The notes below the pieces were generated by a model. It did no database searches and was not told where the DNA came from. It was given only the letters and a program-made list of their open reading frames with translations. 64,000 bases of DNA from Ailanthus altissimus (taxonomy: Eukaryota; Streptophyta; Magnoliopsida; Sapindales; Simaroubaceae). Both the position numbers and the translations under genes were made by a program. The DNA lies in the NCBI GenBank assembly GCA_946807835.1, contig OX327710.1, positions 11,892,501-11,956,500 of the forward strand. Direction: 5' to 3'. Shown piece by piece: positions 50,312-62,330 of the stretch; within the stretch, counting starts at the first letter, position 1, and every line of letters starts with the position of its first letter.

Positions 50312-50906
50312 CGAAGTAGGAGATGGAAACATGGGAAGTGCAGTCTTAGGTAGGGGTTTGAATATCGACTTGGTGAGCTACCGTCCTTCTCTTAATCGCT
50401 TGTCTCTGGCAGGTCGGTTCAATCAGTTAAATCCCAGCCAAGATTCATGTGATCGGTTGATCATTCTACATCTTTCTTTCCGATCCGTTGCTTCCAGCTT
50501 CACCCTTGATCTAACTGCAAGTGTAGCCATCCTGGCTCCGAAGCTTTCTAAGACTCCCTTGAGTTCCTAAGGTGCGTTCGAGGATTCAATCATTTCGATA
50601 TGATTTGATTTCTCGTACCGTCTGCTGCCCCTTAAAATTGGTTTCGAAGATAAAAATCCTTTCTTGGTCCATAGGCTAGTTATTCAGAGCCAGCAATTGG
50701 ATGCCGGATTACGCCCCGCAACTAGAAGAAGATCGCTTCGGGGGTCACTGTGGCGTGGCTGAATGTAGAGCAGTCCGCCCCTACAGCCTTTGATCAGTAG
50801 ATTATTTAAAACTTCGAAAGATGGTCATCGCTAGAGCGTTTTCCCAGTGCGCGGAGCCTCAACGAGGAAAGTGTTAGTGGTTTATCATTGGGTCAATAAT
50901 CCCTCT
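50312..50906. other. Foreign GC-richer insert splitting gag and protease, possibly organellar DNA
   Basis: Relatives read directly from LALVP-xT to WWID-GATTHI; here about 595 bases intervene. The insert has near-even base composition, unlike all surrounding sequence, with words such as CTCTGGCAGGTCGGTTC, GATGCCGGATTACGCCCC, GATCGCTTCGGGGGTCAC and CCCAGTGCGCGGAGCC. It has no retroelement motifs, no terminal repeats and no evident target duplication. The style recalls plant mitochondrial DNA. A fragment of some nuclear gene is the alternative. Origin is inferred from composition only. Confidence 0.55.
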
Positions 50907-53900
50907 TTGTGGATAGATACGGGTGCAACTACTCACATAAATGTGACTATACAGGGTTGTCTAAGGAGTTGACTGCCAACTGATGCTGAAAGATTCATCT
51001 ATGTGGGTGATGGCAACAAGGCTTCTATTGAGGCAATTAGATTATTTAGATTACTATTAGAATCTAGTTATTATTTGGATTTACATGAGACATTTTATGT
51101 ACCGTCATTTAGACGAAATTTAGTTTCTATTTCTTATTTGGACAAATTCGGTTACTCTTGTTCTTTTGAAAATGAAAAGTTTAGTTTCTTTCAGAATTCA
51201 AATATAATTGGTACCGATTCTTTAGTTAATAATTTATATCAATTGGATCTTTATGCCTCACAAATTAATGAAACCTTGCATGTAAGTAGTTATGGTATAA
51301 AGCGCAAATTAATTAATGAGAATTCTTATATGTTATGGCATAAGCGTTTAGGACACATTTCTAAACAAAAAATTCAAAGGCTTGTGTCAGAAGAAATTCT
51401 AAATTCCCTTGATTTTTCAGATTTTAAAATATATATTGAATGCATTAAGGAAAAACAAACAAATATTAGAAAATTTGATGCCAACAGGAGTTCAAACGTC
51501 TTGGAATTAATTCATACTGATATTTGTGGTCCATTCCCTGCAGCTTCCTGGAATGGTCAATAATATTTTATTACTTTCATAGACGATTGTTCTCGTTATA
51601 GGTATTTATACTTGATTCATGAGAAGTCTCAATCATTGGATGTTTTTAAAGCCTATAAAGCTGAAGTTGAAAATCAGCTTGGCAAGAAAATTAAAACCAT
51701 TAAATCTGACCGTGATGGCAAGTTCTATGGCAGATATAACGGATCAGGTGAACAACGTTCAGGCCATTTAATGAGATATTTGTAAGAATGTGGCATCGTT
51801 TCTCAATACACGATGCCGGGGACTCCAAGTCAAAATGGTGTAGCTGAGACAAAATCGGACCCTAAAGGATATGGTTAAAAGTATGATAAATCATTCTTTT
51901 TTATCAGAATCTCTTTAGGGTGAAGCCTTAAAAACTGCAATATATATCCAAGTAAAGCAGTAGCTAAAATTCCATATGAACTATGGACTGGAAAGAAGCC
52001 TAGTATTAGACATTTACATGCCTGGGGTTATCCAGCTAAGGTTAGGTCATACATGCCTAATGAAAGAAAGTTGGACTCAAGAACAGTAACTTGCTACTTT
52101 GTTGGATACTTGAAAAGATTGAGGGGTTTCAAGTTTTATGATCCTTCAAGCAGATCCTTTTTTGAGACAGAGAATGTTAAGTTCATTGAGGATGTTGAAT
52201 ATAGTGGGAGTATTAAACTCAGGAACATTCTCTTTGAAGAGGAATATATAACTATTCCTAATAGTACAATTAATAATGGCTAGGTAATTGCACCTGATGC
52301 AAATACAGATAATCAAGACATTCCTAAGATACCTCCCGCTAATATTGAAGAACCTGCTTCTACTCATGTAGATGAGCAACAATAACAGCTTCAATTGGAA
52401 GTGCCATTAAGGAGATCTACCAGGGAAAGGAGATCAGCGATTTTAAATGATTATGTCGTGTATCTCAAAGAACATAAGTTTGATATAGGACTGGAAAATG
52501 ATCCAATAACTTTCAGCCAAGCCAAATAAAGTGTGAACTCCTAGAAATGGATAAATGCCATGAAAGATGAGATGAAATCAATGTAAGACAATGACGTTTG
52601 GGATCTTGTCAAATTGCCTAAAGGAGGGAAACTAATTGGTTGTAAATGGATTTTCAAAACCAAACGGGATTCGAAAGACAATGTCGAAAGATATAAGGCA
52701 CATCTAATCGCAAAAAGTTTTACTCAAAAGGAAGGCAATGATTATAAAGAAACTTTCTCTCCGATTTCATCGAAAGACTCTTTTAGAATTATTATGGCAC
52801 TTGTAGCTCATTATGATTTAGAGCTATATCAGATGGACGTAAAGACTGCGTTTCTCAATGGCAACATTGAAGAAACCATATATATGTTACAACCAGAGAA
52901 CTTTGAATCCAAAGATTCAAAACATTCAGTGTGCAAATTAAAAAAGTTCATCTATAGTTTAAAGCAAACATCCCGACAATGGTATCAAAAATTTGATCAA
53001 GTGATTACCTCCTTTGATTTTAAGGAAAACACTGTTGATCAATGTATTTATCACAAGATCAATGGGAGCAAATTTACTCTTCTTATCTTATATGTGGATG
53101 ACATTCTACTAGTAAGCAGCGATATATAATTGTTGCATGAAACCAAGATATTTCTTTTAAATAAATTTGAAATGAAAGATCTTGGAAATGCCTTTTTGTG
53201 TTGGGCATACAGATTCACCGAGATTGTTCTTGTGGCATACTTGGCCTATCACAAAAGGCATATATCGATAAGGTGCTTAGTATATTTGACATGAAAATTT
53301 ATGCATTAGGAGACACACCCATTGCTAAGGTGATAAATTTAGTCTGCTTCAATGCCCAAGAAATGAGATTGAGAAGAAAGAGATGGAGAATATCCATAAT
53401 GCATCGGCAGTAGGGAGTCTCATGTATACTCAAGTTTGTACGCGTCCAGATATTGCATATGTAGTTGAAATACTTGGTAGATATCTAAGTAATCCAAGAA
53501 TAGATCACTGGAAAACCATTAAAAAGGTTATGCGATATCTATAGAGAACAAAAGATTACATGCTCACATATCAGAGATCAGATCATTTAGAGATCATTGG
53601 GTATTCAAACTCCGATTTTGCTGGTTGCTGCGATAGCAGAAGATTCACTTCAGGTTATGTCTTCTTAGTGGCTGGGGGAGCTGTGTCATAGAAGAGTGTC
53701 AAGACACTGGTACCTTCATCCTCCATGGAAGCAAAATTTGTAGCTTGCTATGAGGCATCAATCAACCAATATGACTGCGAAATTTTATCACTAGGCTACA
53801 AATTTTCGATGGCTTTAAGAGACCATTGAGAATAAATTGTGATAATAAAGCAGCTGAGTTATATTCTAAGAATAACAGAAGCTCGTCAAAATCAAAGCAC

Positions 53901-54077
53901 ATTGACATCAAGTTTCTTGTTGTTAAAGAGAGAGTTCAGAGTCTTCAGGTGTCTATTGAACATATCAGTATAAACATAATGATTGCGGATCCGCTTACCA
54001 AGGGTGTACCACCTAAGGTGTTTCATGAGCATGTGGCTCGTATGGGTGTGGTTCATCTTGATGATATGCTTCTATAG
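50907..54077 (+). pseudogene. Copia pol remnant: protease, integrase, reverse transcriptase, RNase H
   Basis: Protease begins WIDTGATTHI with catalytic DTG at 50916-50924. Integrase zinc finger HKRLGH is near 51340, but the first Cys of the CxxC pair is Tyr (IYIECIKEKQ). The integrase core shows HTDICGPFP, FIDDCSRYRYLYL, IKSDRDGKFYG and GTPSQNGVAE, then frameshifts. Reverse transcriptase (52614-53129) shows GCKWIFKTK, MDVKTAFLNGNIEE, YSLKQTSRQWYQKFD and YVDD at 53091-53102. RNase H follows (53560-54077) with SSSMEAKFVACYEA, RINCDNKAAELYSKN and SKHIDIKFLVVKERV. At least six stops or frameshifts interrupt it. Confidence 0.9.
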
Positions 54078-54512
54078 TGGGAGTTTATTTTTTGATGTTC
54101 AATTATAATTGACATATTTTCTGATCAGACTTACTTTTTGTTTATTTATTGAAAACTCTGAAATAAAGTTATATTCTTTCAATTGCATAAAGTTTTGCAT
54201 AAAGTTTTGAAAGTATATTATTGAACTCTTATGAGTTATAAAGTAGGACCAGTTGGAAATAGGCATGTTAAGGGATCACGTTATATGAAAATTTCATGCT
54301 ACACATCCATGCTTGATCTATATCATTAATTATATTGATGTATGTGACCATTGATTGGTCTAGTTACAAGAAAGATAACGAAGACTGCTTTGATCCTATA
54401 TTAGTATAATTGATGGACCAGATTGTTAAGAGATATCTTTTATTAAGATAGCAAATATAGAACTCATAAAGTTATTTGGTAATGTACAATTATAAAGTGA
54501 CATATGTGGCCT

Positions 54513-54523
54513 AAGTGGGAGAT
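54513..54523 (+). other. Polypurine tract
   Basis: AAGTGGGAGAT lies immediately before the TGTTGGG start of the 3' LTR, the normal plus-strand primer position. Confidence 0.85.
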
Positions 54524-54967
54524 TGTTGGGTATTATATATTAAAGTGGGCCTATATATATCAATCAATTGTACATTATTGACTATCTATTTTGTTTCCTA
54601 TTAAAAGTGATCAAATAAAATTTATTTATTATTGGTCTTTTGGGCCATCATGTATGGCATAGGCTTTAATGTGTAGAGACCCAGTTATTTTATTTTATTT
54701 TATGATGGGCCAAAATAAAATAAAATATTATAAATAATAGGTTGAAGTCCCCAGTTTAAACCCTAACGTATTATTCATTCACATCCCATCAGTGAGTGAT
54801 GGCAGTGTTTCTCTCATAAAGAAAAGGTTTAGACGTGGAAGACATCAACCTCAATTTTCCGCATCTCTATGGATTCAGGTACACTCTCAATTTTATTCTT
54901 CTTGATGATTTAACATGAAATTCTGACTATGGTGATTCTTTCACCAATTGAAGATTTTTATCCAATA
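54524..54967 (+). repeat. 3' LTR of the copia element
   Basis: Starts TGTTGGGTATTATATATT and ends TTTTTATCCAATA, followed by the ATTAT target duplication. It retains more G and C than the 5' copy. Confidence 0.92.
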
Positions 54968-54972
54968 ATTAT

Positions 54973-55299
54973 TTGTTAATAATAAAATGAAAAAAAAATA
55001 ATATAAGAATATATATACACATATGTTTCGGGATGATTTTCGATTAGGAGTTTGACCCAAATGTTGTGAGAGTACAGAATAAGGAAAATTTTGAGTTATT
55101 AGGCTTGTTGGTGCCAATAGTTAAGCTTGAACATTTGGTTTAATGGTGTTGAAATCGAGATTGAGTGAGGATCGAGTTAAGGACCATTTGTAAGCTAAGC
55201 TCTCTTAGGGGACCTGAGGAGCATAAAAAATATGAGGTTAGTGGCTGACACTGGCAAAGTGGTCGTCAATGGCCTTTCAACACTCAAGTTATGTGGCGG
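54973..55299. other. Spacer right of the copia element
   Basis: Non-coding; moderately A/T-rich. The text has words such as GTTGAAATCGAGATTGAG and GGGACCTGAGGAGC but nothing I recognise. Confidence 0.35.
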
Positions 55300-55901
55300 C
55301 TCAGTGGTAAATATTTCTTAGGATTTATGCCCTTAAAAAGAGGGAGAGAGAGAGAGAGCAGAGAGAAGACATAGTATTTTTCTTATTAGAATTATTGTTT
55401 TAGTTTGAATTTTTCTCTTACCCATATTCAAAATTAGAAATAAGCTTGAACATTGAGGGATTCAGCCTATATATTAGCCCTCAAAGGTGACATATAGTGA
55501 TATATGATTGAAGAATTGTCTCTTTTTACGAGGGATATTTTAGAGAACTAACTCAGATGGGGCAAAAAGTAATTAGACTCCTCTTGACATTTAGAGTGCT
55601 AGGTATCTTCTCGTTGGACAATTTTAGAGTAGTCAACTCAAGTAGGTGAATCTAGGAGCCCTGAGTAGTCAACAAACTTTGCCCCTTCCAAGCTCAATAG
55701 ATTTAGTGCTAATATGTCCAATAATTCAAGACAGCCTTTGATTTGTGTGTCAATAGGGAATAAAAGCCCGTTCTTATTGACATGGAGACTTACTATTGGT
55801 CTTTGAAGATTTTTCTTATCATATTTTATCTTCAAGTCTATTTATTAACTGACATGGCTCTAACTAATTTATTGAGGGGATCCGATGGTGACGTGGCAGA
55901 G
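55300..55901. repeat. LTR-like repeat, copy 1
   Basis: Shares ordered blocks with 61830-62330: GAAGAATTGTCTC / GAAGAACTGTCCC, AAAGTAATTAGACTCCTC / AAGGTAATTAAAGCTTCTC, GAGTAGTCAAC / GAAGTAGTCAAC, CCCCTTCCAAGCTC / TCCCTTCCAAGTCT, and GGTGACGTGG / AGTGACGTGG. It ends at 55901, where the gypsy reverse transcriptase frame breaks off. It contains a GAGAGA run at 55341-55363. Confidence 0.65.
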
Positions 55902-58433
55902 CCTAAAATTCTTAATAAACTTGTCATAGAAAGTAGCTAAGCTAAGGAAACTTTGCACGTTAGTAATAGTTTTAGAGGTAAGCCATTCACAAATAATTTT
56001 CACCTTCTCCCCAACCATATAGATTCTTTCATTATTAATTATAAATCCCAAAAATACTAATCTGGTTGTAAAGAAAGTACACTTCTTTAAATTCATAAAT
56101 AGCTCATTTTTTCTCAACACTAACAAGATTTGCTTAAGGTGGTTAATATGTTCCATAACTTCTTTACTATAAACCAGAATATCATCAAAGTAAACAACTA
56201 TAAATATGTACATGAATGGTCAAAGTACATAAGTCATTATATGTATAAAGGTACTCATAGCATTTGACAACCTAAATGGCATAACCATCCACTTATAAAG
56301 ACCATCCTTCATCTTAAATATGGTATTCTATTCATCACTTAGACATATTTCGATTTGGTGGTAACCACTCTTTAAGTCTATCTTAGAGAACACTTTGGCA
56401 CCACTTAATTGGTCAATCAAATCATCAAGGCGATGGATATGAAAATGATACCTCACCGCAAACTTGTTGATAGCACGATTGTCCACATACATCCGCCAAC
56501 GCCTATCCTTCTTTGGGATAAGTAGGGCAGGAGCAGCACAAGGGCTACTCTTTTTTATGTGTCCTCTTTTAGCACCTTTTTCAACTTTTCTTTCAAGATC
56601 TCGTGCTCTTTTGGACTTATTTGGTAATGTAGGAGATTTAGCAAATTGGCTCCAAAAATAATGTCAATGCAGTCCTAAAGTTCTCGCATTTGAGACAAGC
56701 TAGTTGGTTCAGCCATAAGGTCTTTAAATTCAATAATCAATTCGTGTATTTCAATAGGCATGGGTGGTTCTAATTGTTCTTCACCTTTCACCACCAGATA
56801 AATGCAAGTGCTTATACTCTTCAATTCCTCTATAAACTTATTTTCCTCAAAAGCCACTGAAAATAAAGTTTTCTCCTTCATTTTAAGGGCTGCTTTTGCA
56901 TGTTGACTGGTACCACCATTATCCGCTTTCGATTCTAAGTAAAACAATAAGTATTATCATTTTCCTTGTGTACAACATCCACATTAACATCTTTCTTAAT
57001 CCACCCTATGTTGTATAGTGATGAATGTGGCTATATTTTGAGTTTGAGATGATCAACCAAGTTTTGAGATACTAAGTTCTTATAGCTACAACTGTCAATA
57101 ACAAGCTTACATACTTTGTCGATAACCAAGCAATTTCCCTCAAAAATCATTTTTTGTTGAGACTCTTCTAGTTATGTAGGCGTAAACATCGATCTTTTCA
57201 CAATATACACAACCTCTTCATATTCCTTTTTGGTTATCTCAACGTTAAAACTAGAATCATCCTCCTTGGGTTCATCATTATCCGCATCTCTTTACTCCTC
57301 CTCTTGATGTGTGACAATAACAAATTTTCGCCTAAGGCAATCACTAGACCTATACTCTAATTCATTACTCTTAAAACATCAAATTCTTTTTAAACCCTCT
57401 AGTGTTTCCTTCACTTTTGCTTTTGGTTTCTTCAAAGCAGCTTCTTGAATTCTGAAGGTTTTCCATTGGGCCTGGTAGAAGAAAACTTAGATTTAGGCTC
57501 AATTTTTAAAAACCTCTTAGTCTTCATAATCCATTCAACCCTTAATACTAAGTTTTAAGGTTGATTAATTAACCATATTTATTGCATGGCTAATCTATCT
57601 TGGATCTCATCATTTAACCTATTTACATATCTAGCCACTTACTAGTCCTCCATTTTTATCAAGTTGCACCTAACTTGCAACCTTAGGAACTCTTTCGTAT
57701 AAATTGAAATAGAACGGATTCCTTGAATGCAATTTTGGAACTATTAGGAGGAAGTTTGTTTATAATCCAAAGATAGAAAAAGCTCCTTTAAAAATGCCTT
57801 TATTTGGTGCCAATGACAAACATGTGGTTGTCCCTTTGATCTTAGACCTTTTTGATGGCATTGCTACTAAGCACCTACACCCCCACACAATTTGTAAGCC
57901 ACTTAGCTACTTTACATTTTGGTCTTACATTCATAATTCCAAAGAACCTTTCTACTTTATACTCTAAATTTAAAAATTGTTCTATATCAACAGCATCATT
58001 AAAGTAGGTAAATTGGCTTTTACCTTATAAGATTTATCATGTTGGTGTTATTGTCTCCCTCTTGGTAAAAACTCACTATTAATTTCTCCATCAATTTTTT
58101 CCTCTCCTAAATCATCCACTAGAAGGGCAAAATGGTTAAGCTTTCTTCCTATATCTATGGCTACTCCTTTTGCTCATGCCTTAACCTCAACCTCATCTTT
58201 GACTTCATCCTTCAAATTGATATTAATAGGTGCAGTATATGGCTGTTAGTGGAGTCTTCTCCTTACCCTCATTGGTTCTTATTGTAGTAGATCATTAGCT
58301 CTCAAAGTCATAACTAGTTTGGTCATTGCTGCATGCATTTCTGCATATCTATTGAACATGCTATTATACATTCAATCATTTTTTGCACCAAAGCATTCAG
58401 ATGATCTCTATTCAAGTTGCTAGGGCCTGCCAT
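55902..58433 (-). pseudogene. Ty3-gypsy gag-pol remnant, truncated in reverse transcriptase
   Basis: Minus strand. Gag starts at 58433 (MAGPSNLNRDHLNALVQKM) and continues in broken frames with KEFLRLQVRCNLIKMEDQ and VARYVNRLNDEIQDRLAM (about 57700-57590). Then comes a weak zinc-knuckle zone (about 57380-57330). An aspartic-protease-like stretch DKVCKLVIDSCSYKNLVSQNL (about 57122-57060) has DSC where DSG is expected. Reverse transcriptase follows ([46 protein letters not shown], and YFDD at 56192-56181, then TFYDKFIKNF). The frame ends at 55902; RNase H and integrase are absent. Confidence 0.82.
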
Positions 58434-58924
58434 TTTAAGACGAGGCTCTAATACACCTAACGTAGGATAAGTGTTGATGGGTTTGCAATGTTGTTTATGA
58501 AGACATAAATATGTTGATATCATTCAACATAATGCAAGATAAGATTTTTTGAATAATATTTGTTCTATTTTTCTCTCATCCCTTATGATATTTATAAAGA
58601 CCACTTAAAATGTCTAGCGATCATTATAATTTTTAAAGTATAACAATTAATGAAACTAAGATTGATTGTTAAACTTACAACTACTACCAACATAAATTAA
58701 TTTCAATAATAAATACAACTACTATAATAAATGTAGTTGCATGCTATGAAAATAACTTCTTATCATATCTTGGGCCTTTTTATCACATGTGCTAGTGCTA
58801 GTAATTAGGTTACTCCTTTTTTTTTAACCAACGCAATGGCCTAATTGTGATGTCCCTCAACAGTATTACTAAAATTAAGCTTTACTTTAAGGGTATTCAT
58901 GATAATATCCTAAAATTTAAAATT
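58434..58924. other. Spacer upstream of the gypsy gag
   Basis: A/T-rich leader-like sequence. I could not find a primer binding site or an LTR end. Confidence 0.35.
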
Positions 58925-59150
58925 AAATATGGAAAGCAAGTGGGCGTCCGCACATGGGTGTTCTCCGTGGTATGCTTGGGGTGCCCAATGCACTACACGG
59001 ATGCTTGGATGCCATATAGAGCGCCAGTGCATGGGCGTTCCATGTCACCCAATGCCTATATACCTGCCCAATGCATGGAAACTCCGCGTGCCTCGCAGTG
59101 ACCATGTGTTTGCCCTATGTGAAACGTACAAAATGCAGTTGGCGATCGTC
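58925..59150. other. GC-rich island
   Basis: A compact block rich in GCAT/ATGC words (CCAATGCACTACACGGATGC, GTGCATGGGCGTTCCATG, CCAATGCATGGAAACTCC) with partial self-complementarity. Open frames of 60-94 codons exist on both strands but look like by-products of the low A/T content. It may be the core of a non-autonomous element like those at 36270-36720 and 40838-40985. Confidence 0.4.
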
Positions 59151-59379
59151 GCCATCTACATTTGGTTTTTTTACCATTTCAAGGTTATTTTTTATCGAAG
59201 TTTTACTATTTAAACAATTTACCTACATCTCACCCACTTCACTCATATCTACTGAATTTTACCTATTTGTAACACATATTAACAATTTAATTTAAAATTC
59301 AAAAACAAATTACCAACTATCAATCGTTTTTTGAATTTGAAGTGAGCAATAGAATGAGCAAAGTCCAATCTACACAATG

Positions 59380-60440
59380 CCACTGACACGTTCAGAATAT
59401 AAGAGTTTATTTGCAGGATTGTCGAAGTAATAAATAACCCGATGAGAATGGGGTCGATCCACAGGAAAGTAGAATTAAAATTACAAATTATAAACACTTT
59501 TAAGAGAATTAATGCAGTATAGGATGTTTGCAAATATTAATTCAATTAACCAATTCAAATAAAAACTAAGGATAGGGGGATCCACTCTTGACATAAGAAG
59601 TAAGAATATATTTAACTCTTTTTATAACTCAATTGGAATCCTCACACAAAGGAGGTTCCAACCGAAAAATATAACAATTAAAGTTCATCATCATTTATAT
59701 ATTGATTAGTATTTATTTCTTTCAATTATTATACACCAAATCTTATAAATGGGTTCAAGTATTTATTATGCCAATATTTATATTTGTCTATAATAAATCA
59801 AGACTCCCATTTTACAAGAAAGGTTATATACACCAAATCTTATAAATGATTTCAAGAATTCATTATGCAAAGTATAAAGTTTGTCAATAATAAATCAAGA
59901 ATCACCACTTTAGAAGAAAGGATATTAATTCTACAAACAAAATAAATACATCATATATAAATATGCATAACTTAAGAATGAAGTATTAAATTCATGAATA
60001 AGTGTTAAACATATCTTATTACCTTTCCAAAAGCTTCACCCTTACACCTTAGCATAAAAAAAATTATTTGGACATAATAAAACTAAAGATAAAGAAAAGA
60101 AATAGAAGAAGAAATAACATGACTTAATGGGAAAGGATAACTCTCCCAAAGAAGGGAATACAGACCCTCTCAAAAAAGGAAAACGCAGATTCTTCTAAAA
60201 AAATAAGAATACAGATTTATACAAACTCCTTAGAAATGGGTAATTATACCCTAAATCAAAAAGATTTTATCCTAAAAATAAAATACATGACAAAACACCC
60301 AAAGAACTTCAAAGAATCATCATCTAGCGAAGATCAGGAGAAGCCGACAAAGACTCAGCTAAACTGTAGTGACGACAGATAACTCGACAGCAAGAATGGA
60401 AGTAGATGTGGATGCATGCAATTAATTTAGATATGATTAA
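59380..60440. repeat. LTR-type non-coding repeat with a 97-bp tandem pair
   Basis: It opens with AGGATTGTCGAAGTAATAAATAACCCGATGAGAATGGGGTCGATCCACAGG-like text (about 59417-59463), a layout common in plant LTR-retrotransposon LTRs. CACCAAATCTTATAAATG recurs at 59734 and 59831, giving a 97-bp tandem duplication running to about 59927. No coding capacity is seen. Confidence 0.5.
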
Positions 60441-61100
60441 TTTCACAATAAAAAAAAAGTGAAAATTAACTTCTTTTCTTTTTTTGGCTTTCATGTCTCA
60501 ATTGAAAATCAAATGGGTTAAAATATCTGTCAAAGTTTGCTATTATTGAATATTTGATTGAAAAAAATAAAAGAAAATTAAAGGATTAGAAATTTGAACA
60601 AAGTTTGGGTTGAACAATATATAAAATAGCATGGTTTTAAATTAAAAACAAGGGACTATTTTGATTATTTGATAATATTAATTAGTAAAAAAATTATTAA
60701 TGTGAGCTAGTGTCATTAACTCTTAATCTATGTAGAATAAAATCGGTACTTGCAAGAATTATTAATTTTATGAGTTACAAAAAGGGATTTGATTTAATTT
60801 TATATTAAATTAAACACAAACCAGATATAGACTATATGTAAAATTATTAATTATCCATGTCTTATTTAAGGTTTGACAATATAATAGACAAATCCTATTA
60901 TTTAGAAATTTAAAAACCATTATAAATCTTTCTTTAAATTTATCTAAAATCTTATATGTCTTTTTTTTTTACGTTACATATATTGTTTTGAACTAGATTT
61001 GGTAATCCCGTTGGTTCAAGGGCTCATATAGCTCACGAGCTCAAATTAGTGAGGATTTTTTTACTGATGGACAGCAACAACTTAGTAGAGGTTACTAGAG
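60441..61100. other. Intergenic AT-rich DNA
   Basis: No gene or element is supported. Confidence 0.4.
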
Positions 61101-61265
61101 TTTAAAGGTAGTGAGTAGAGAAGTACTTAGAGGAGATTAAGACTATTGAGATAGAAGCTAGGTTGGAGAGAGTTATTGAGATCGTGTTTAAGGCTACTGA
61201 GGTCAAAATTAAGTTAGAGAAGGCTACTGAGGTCGTGCTTAGATTAGAAAGAGCTGCTAAGTAGG
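61101..61265 (+). other. Remnant of a coiled-coil-coding repeat
   Basis: Conceptual reading gives the repeated pattern TIEIEARLERVIEI, then ATEVKIKLEKATEV and VLRLERAAK, before a stop. Words such as GGCTACTGAGGTC recur about every 50 bases. It looks like a degraded coiled-coil segment of a transposon or gene of unknown family. Confidence 0.35.
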
Positions 61266-61829
61266 AAAATCCTACAACATATTTTGGAGGCTGAGGGGGA
61301 CTCGGGGTTCAGAAGATGGTTAGTAAATGATCCAAATTAGAATTAAGGCCAACGAGTTATCCAAATGCAGTTATAACGAGTATGACTCAGTAGAGCTCAT
61401 CCGAACTAAGCTCACAACTTAATATAACTACTAATAATAAGCAAATGCAATACAAAGATAATCAATACACGAATTTATATGGTTCAGCCCAAAAGCCTAG
61501 ATCCCCGATAGAGCTCATCATCAAAATCTACTATATAAAGAAGATATTACAAGACATAAGTTATAATGAGAGTAATGTCATTCATGAGTTAAGATCTCCT
61601 ATGTTCTTCCCTTCTTTGGATTTGTCGAAGTCATTTCTAGTATTTTGATGGATGTTTTCTTAGTAATGATGAATGATTGGAGGCTGTCAAGTAGGGTTGT
61701 AGGACAAACGCTAATATAAAAATAAAGAGGAAAAGAGGAGAATGAGTGAATATAAAAAAGTAGTGCATGCTTCTCATCTTCATGTGTTGTGTTGTGAACT
61801 TCTTAACCCTTTATTCGCTTAAAGAAAGT
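61266..61829. other. Transposon-like spacer
   Basis: Contains ACACGAATTTATATGGTTCAGCCCAAAAGCC-like text (about 61466-61500), seen in many plant LTR elements, and no gene. Confidence 0.35.
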
Positions 61830-62330
61830 AGGGCTTTTATAGTGGAAGTAAACTCTAGAGGTGAAGGGAGCTAACTTAGGATTATCCCTCAAGGGCGATA
61901 CATGGCCGAACACTATTGAAGAACTGTCCCTATCATGAAAGGTATTTTGAAGAACTTGTTCAATAAAGACAAAAAGGTAATTAAAGCTTCTCTGATACTT
62001 ACAATACTAGGTGACTCCTAATTGGTTTATTTTCTGAAGTAGTCAACATTAGTTTGTGGAACTTGAGAACATTGAGTGGTCATCTGACTCTGTCCCTTCC
62101 AAGTCTAGTAAGTCTTATTCTGAGCTGCTCAACTACACCAGACATCTATTTATTGTGTCAGCAGTGTCAGTAGCATCAGCATGAGACAAAGTTCGGGTGC
62201 TTGCTCATTGTATCCTTAATGATTCTCTTATCCAGTCTTATCCTCAAGTTAGATAACTAGATGATGTGGCATCCAGATACTTATTTAGTGGGTCCGCTAG
62301 TGACGTGGTGAGAACTGAGCCGTGTTGACG
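61830..62330. repeat. LTR-like repeat, copy 2
   Basis: Same orientation and block order as 55300-55901, with heavy divergence. It ends near GTGGGTCCGCTAGTGACGTGGTG (about 62288-62310). The two copies could be LTRs of one internally disrupted gypsy element or independent members of a family. Confidence 0.6.

Larger units (their letters stand above)
47601..54967 (+). mobile_element. Full-length, inactive Ty1-copia retrotransposon (7.4 kb)
   Basis: It has two LTRs (47601-48035 and 54524-54967), a tRNA-iMet-type primer site after the first LTR, a polypurine tract before the second, and matching 5-bp target duplications ATTAT (47596-47600 and 54968-54972). Internal order is gag, protease, integrase, reverse transcriptase, RNase H, which is copia order. 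The reading frame is broken in many places. The leader before gag is about 1.4 kb, and an insert at 50312-50906 splits gag from protease. Confidence 0.93.
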
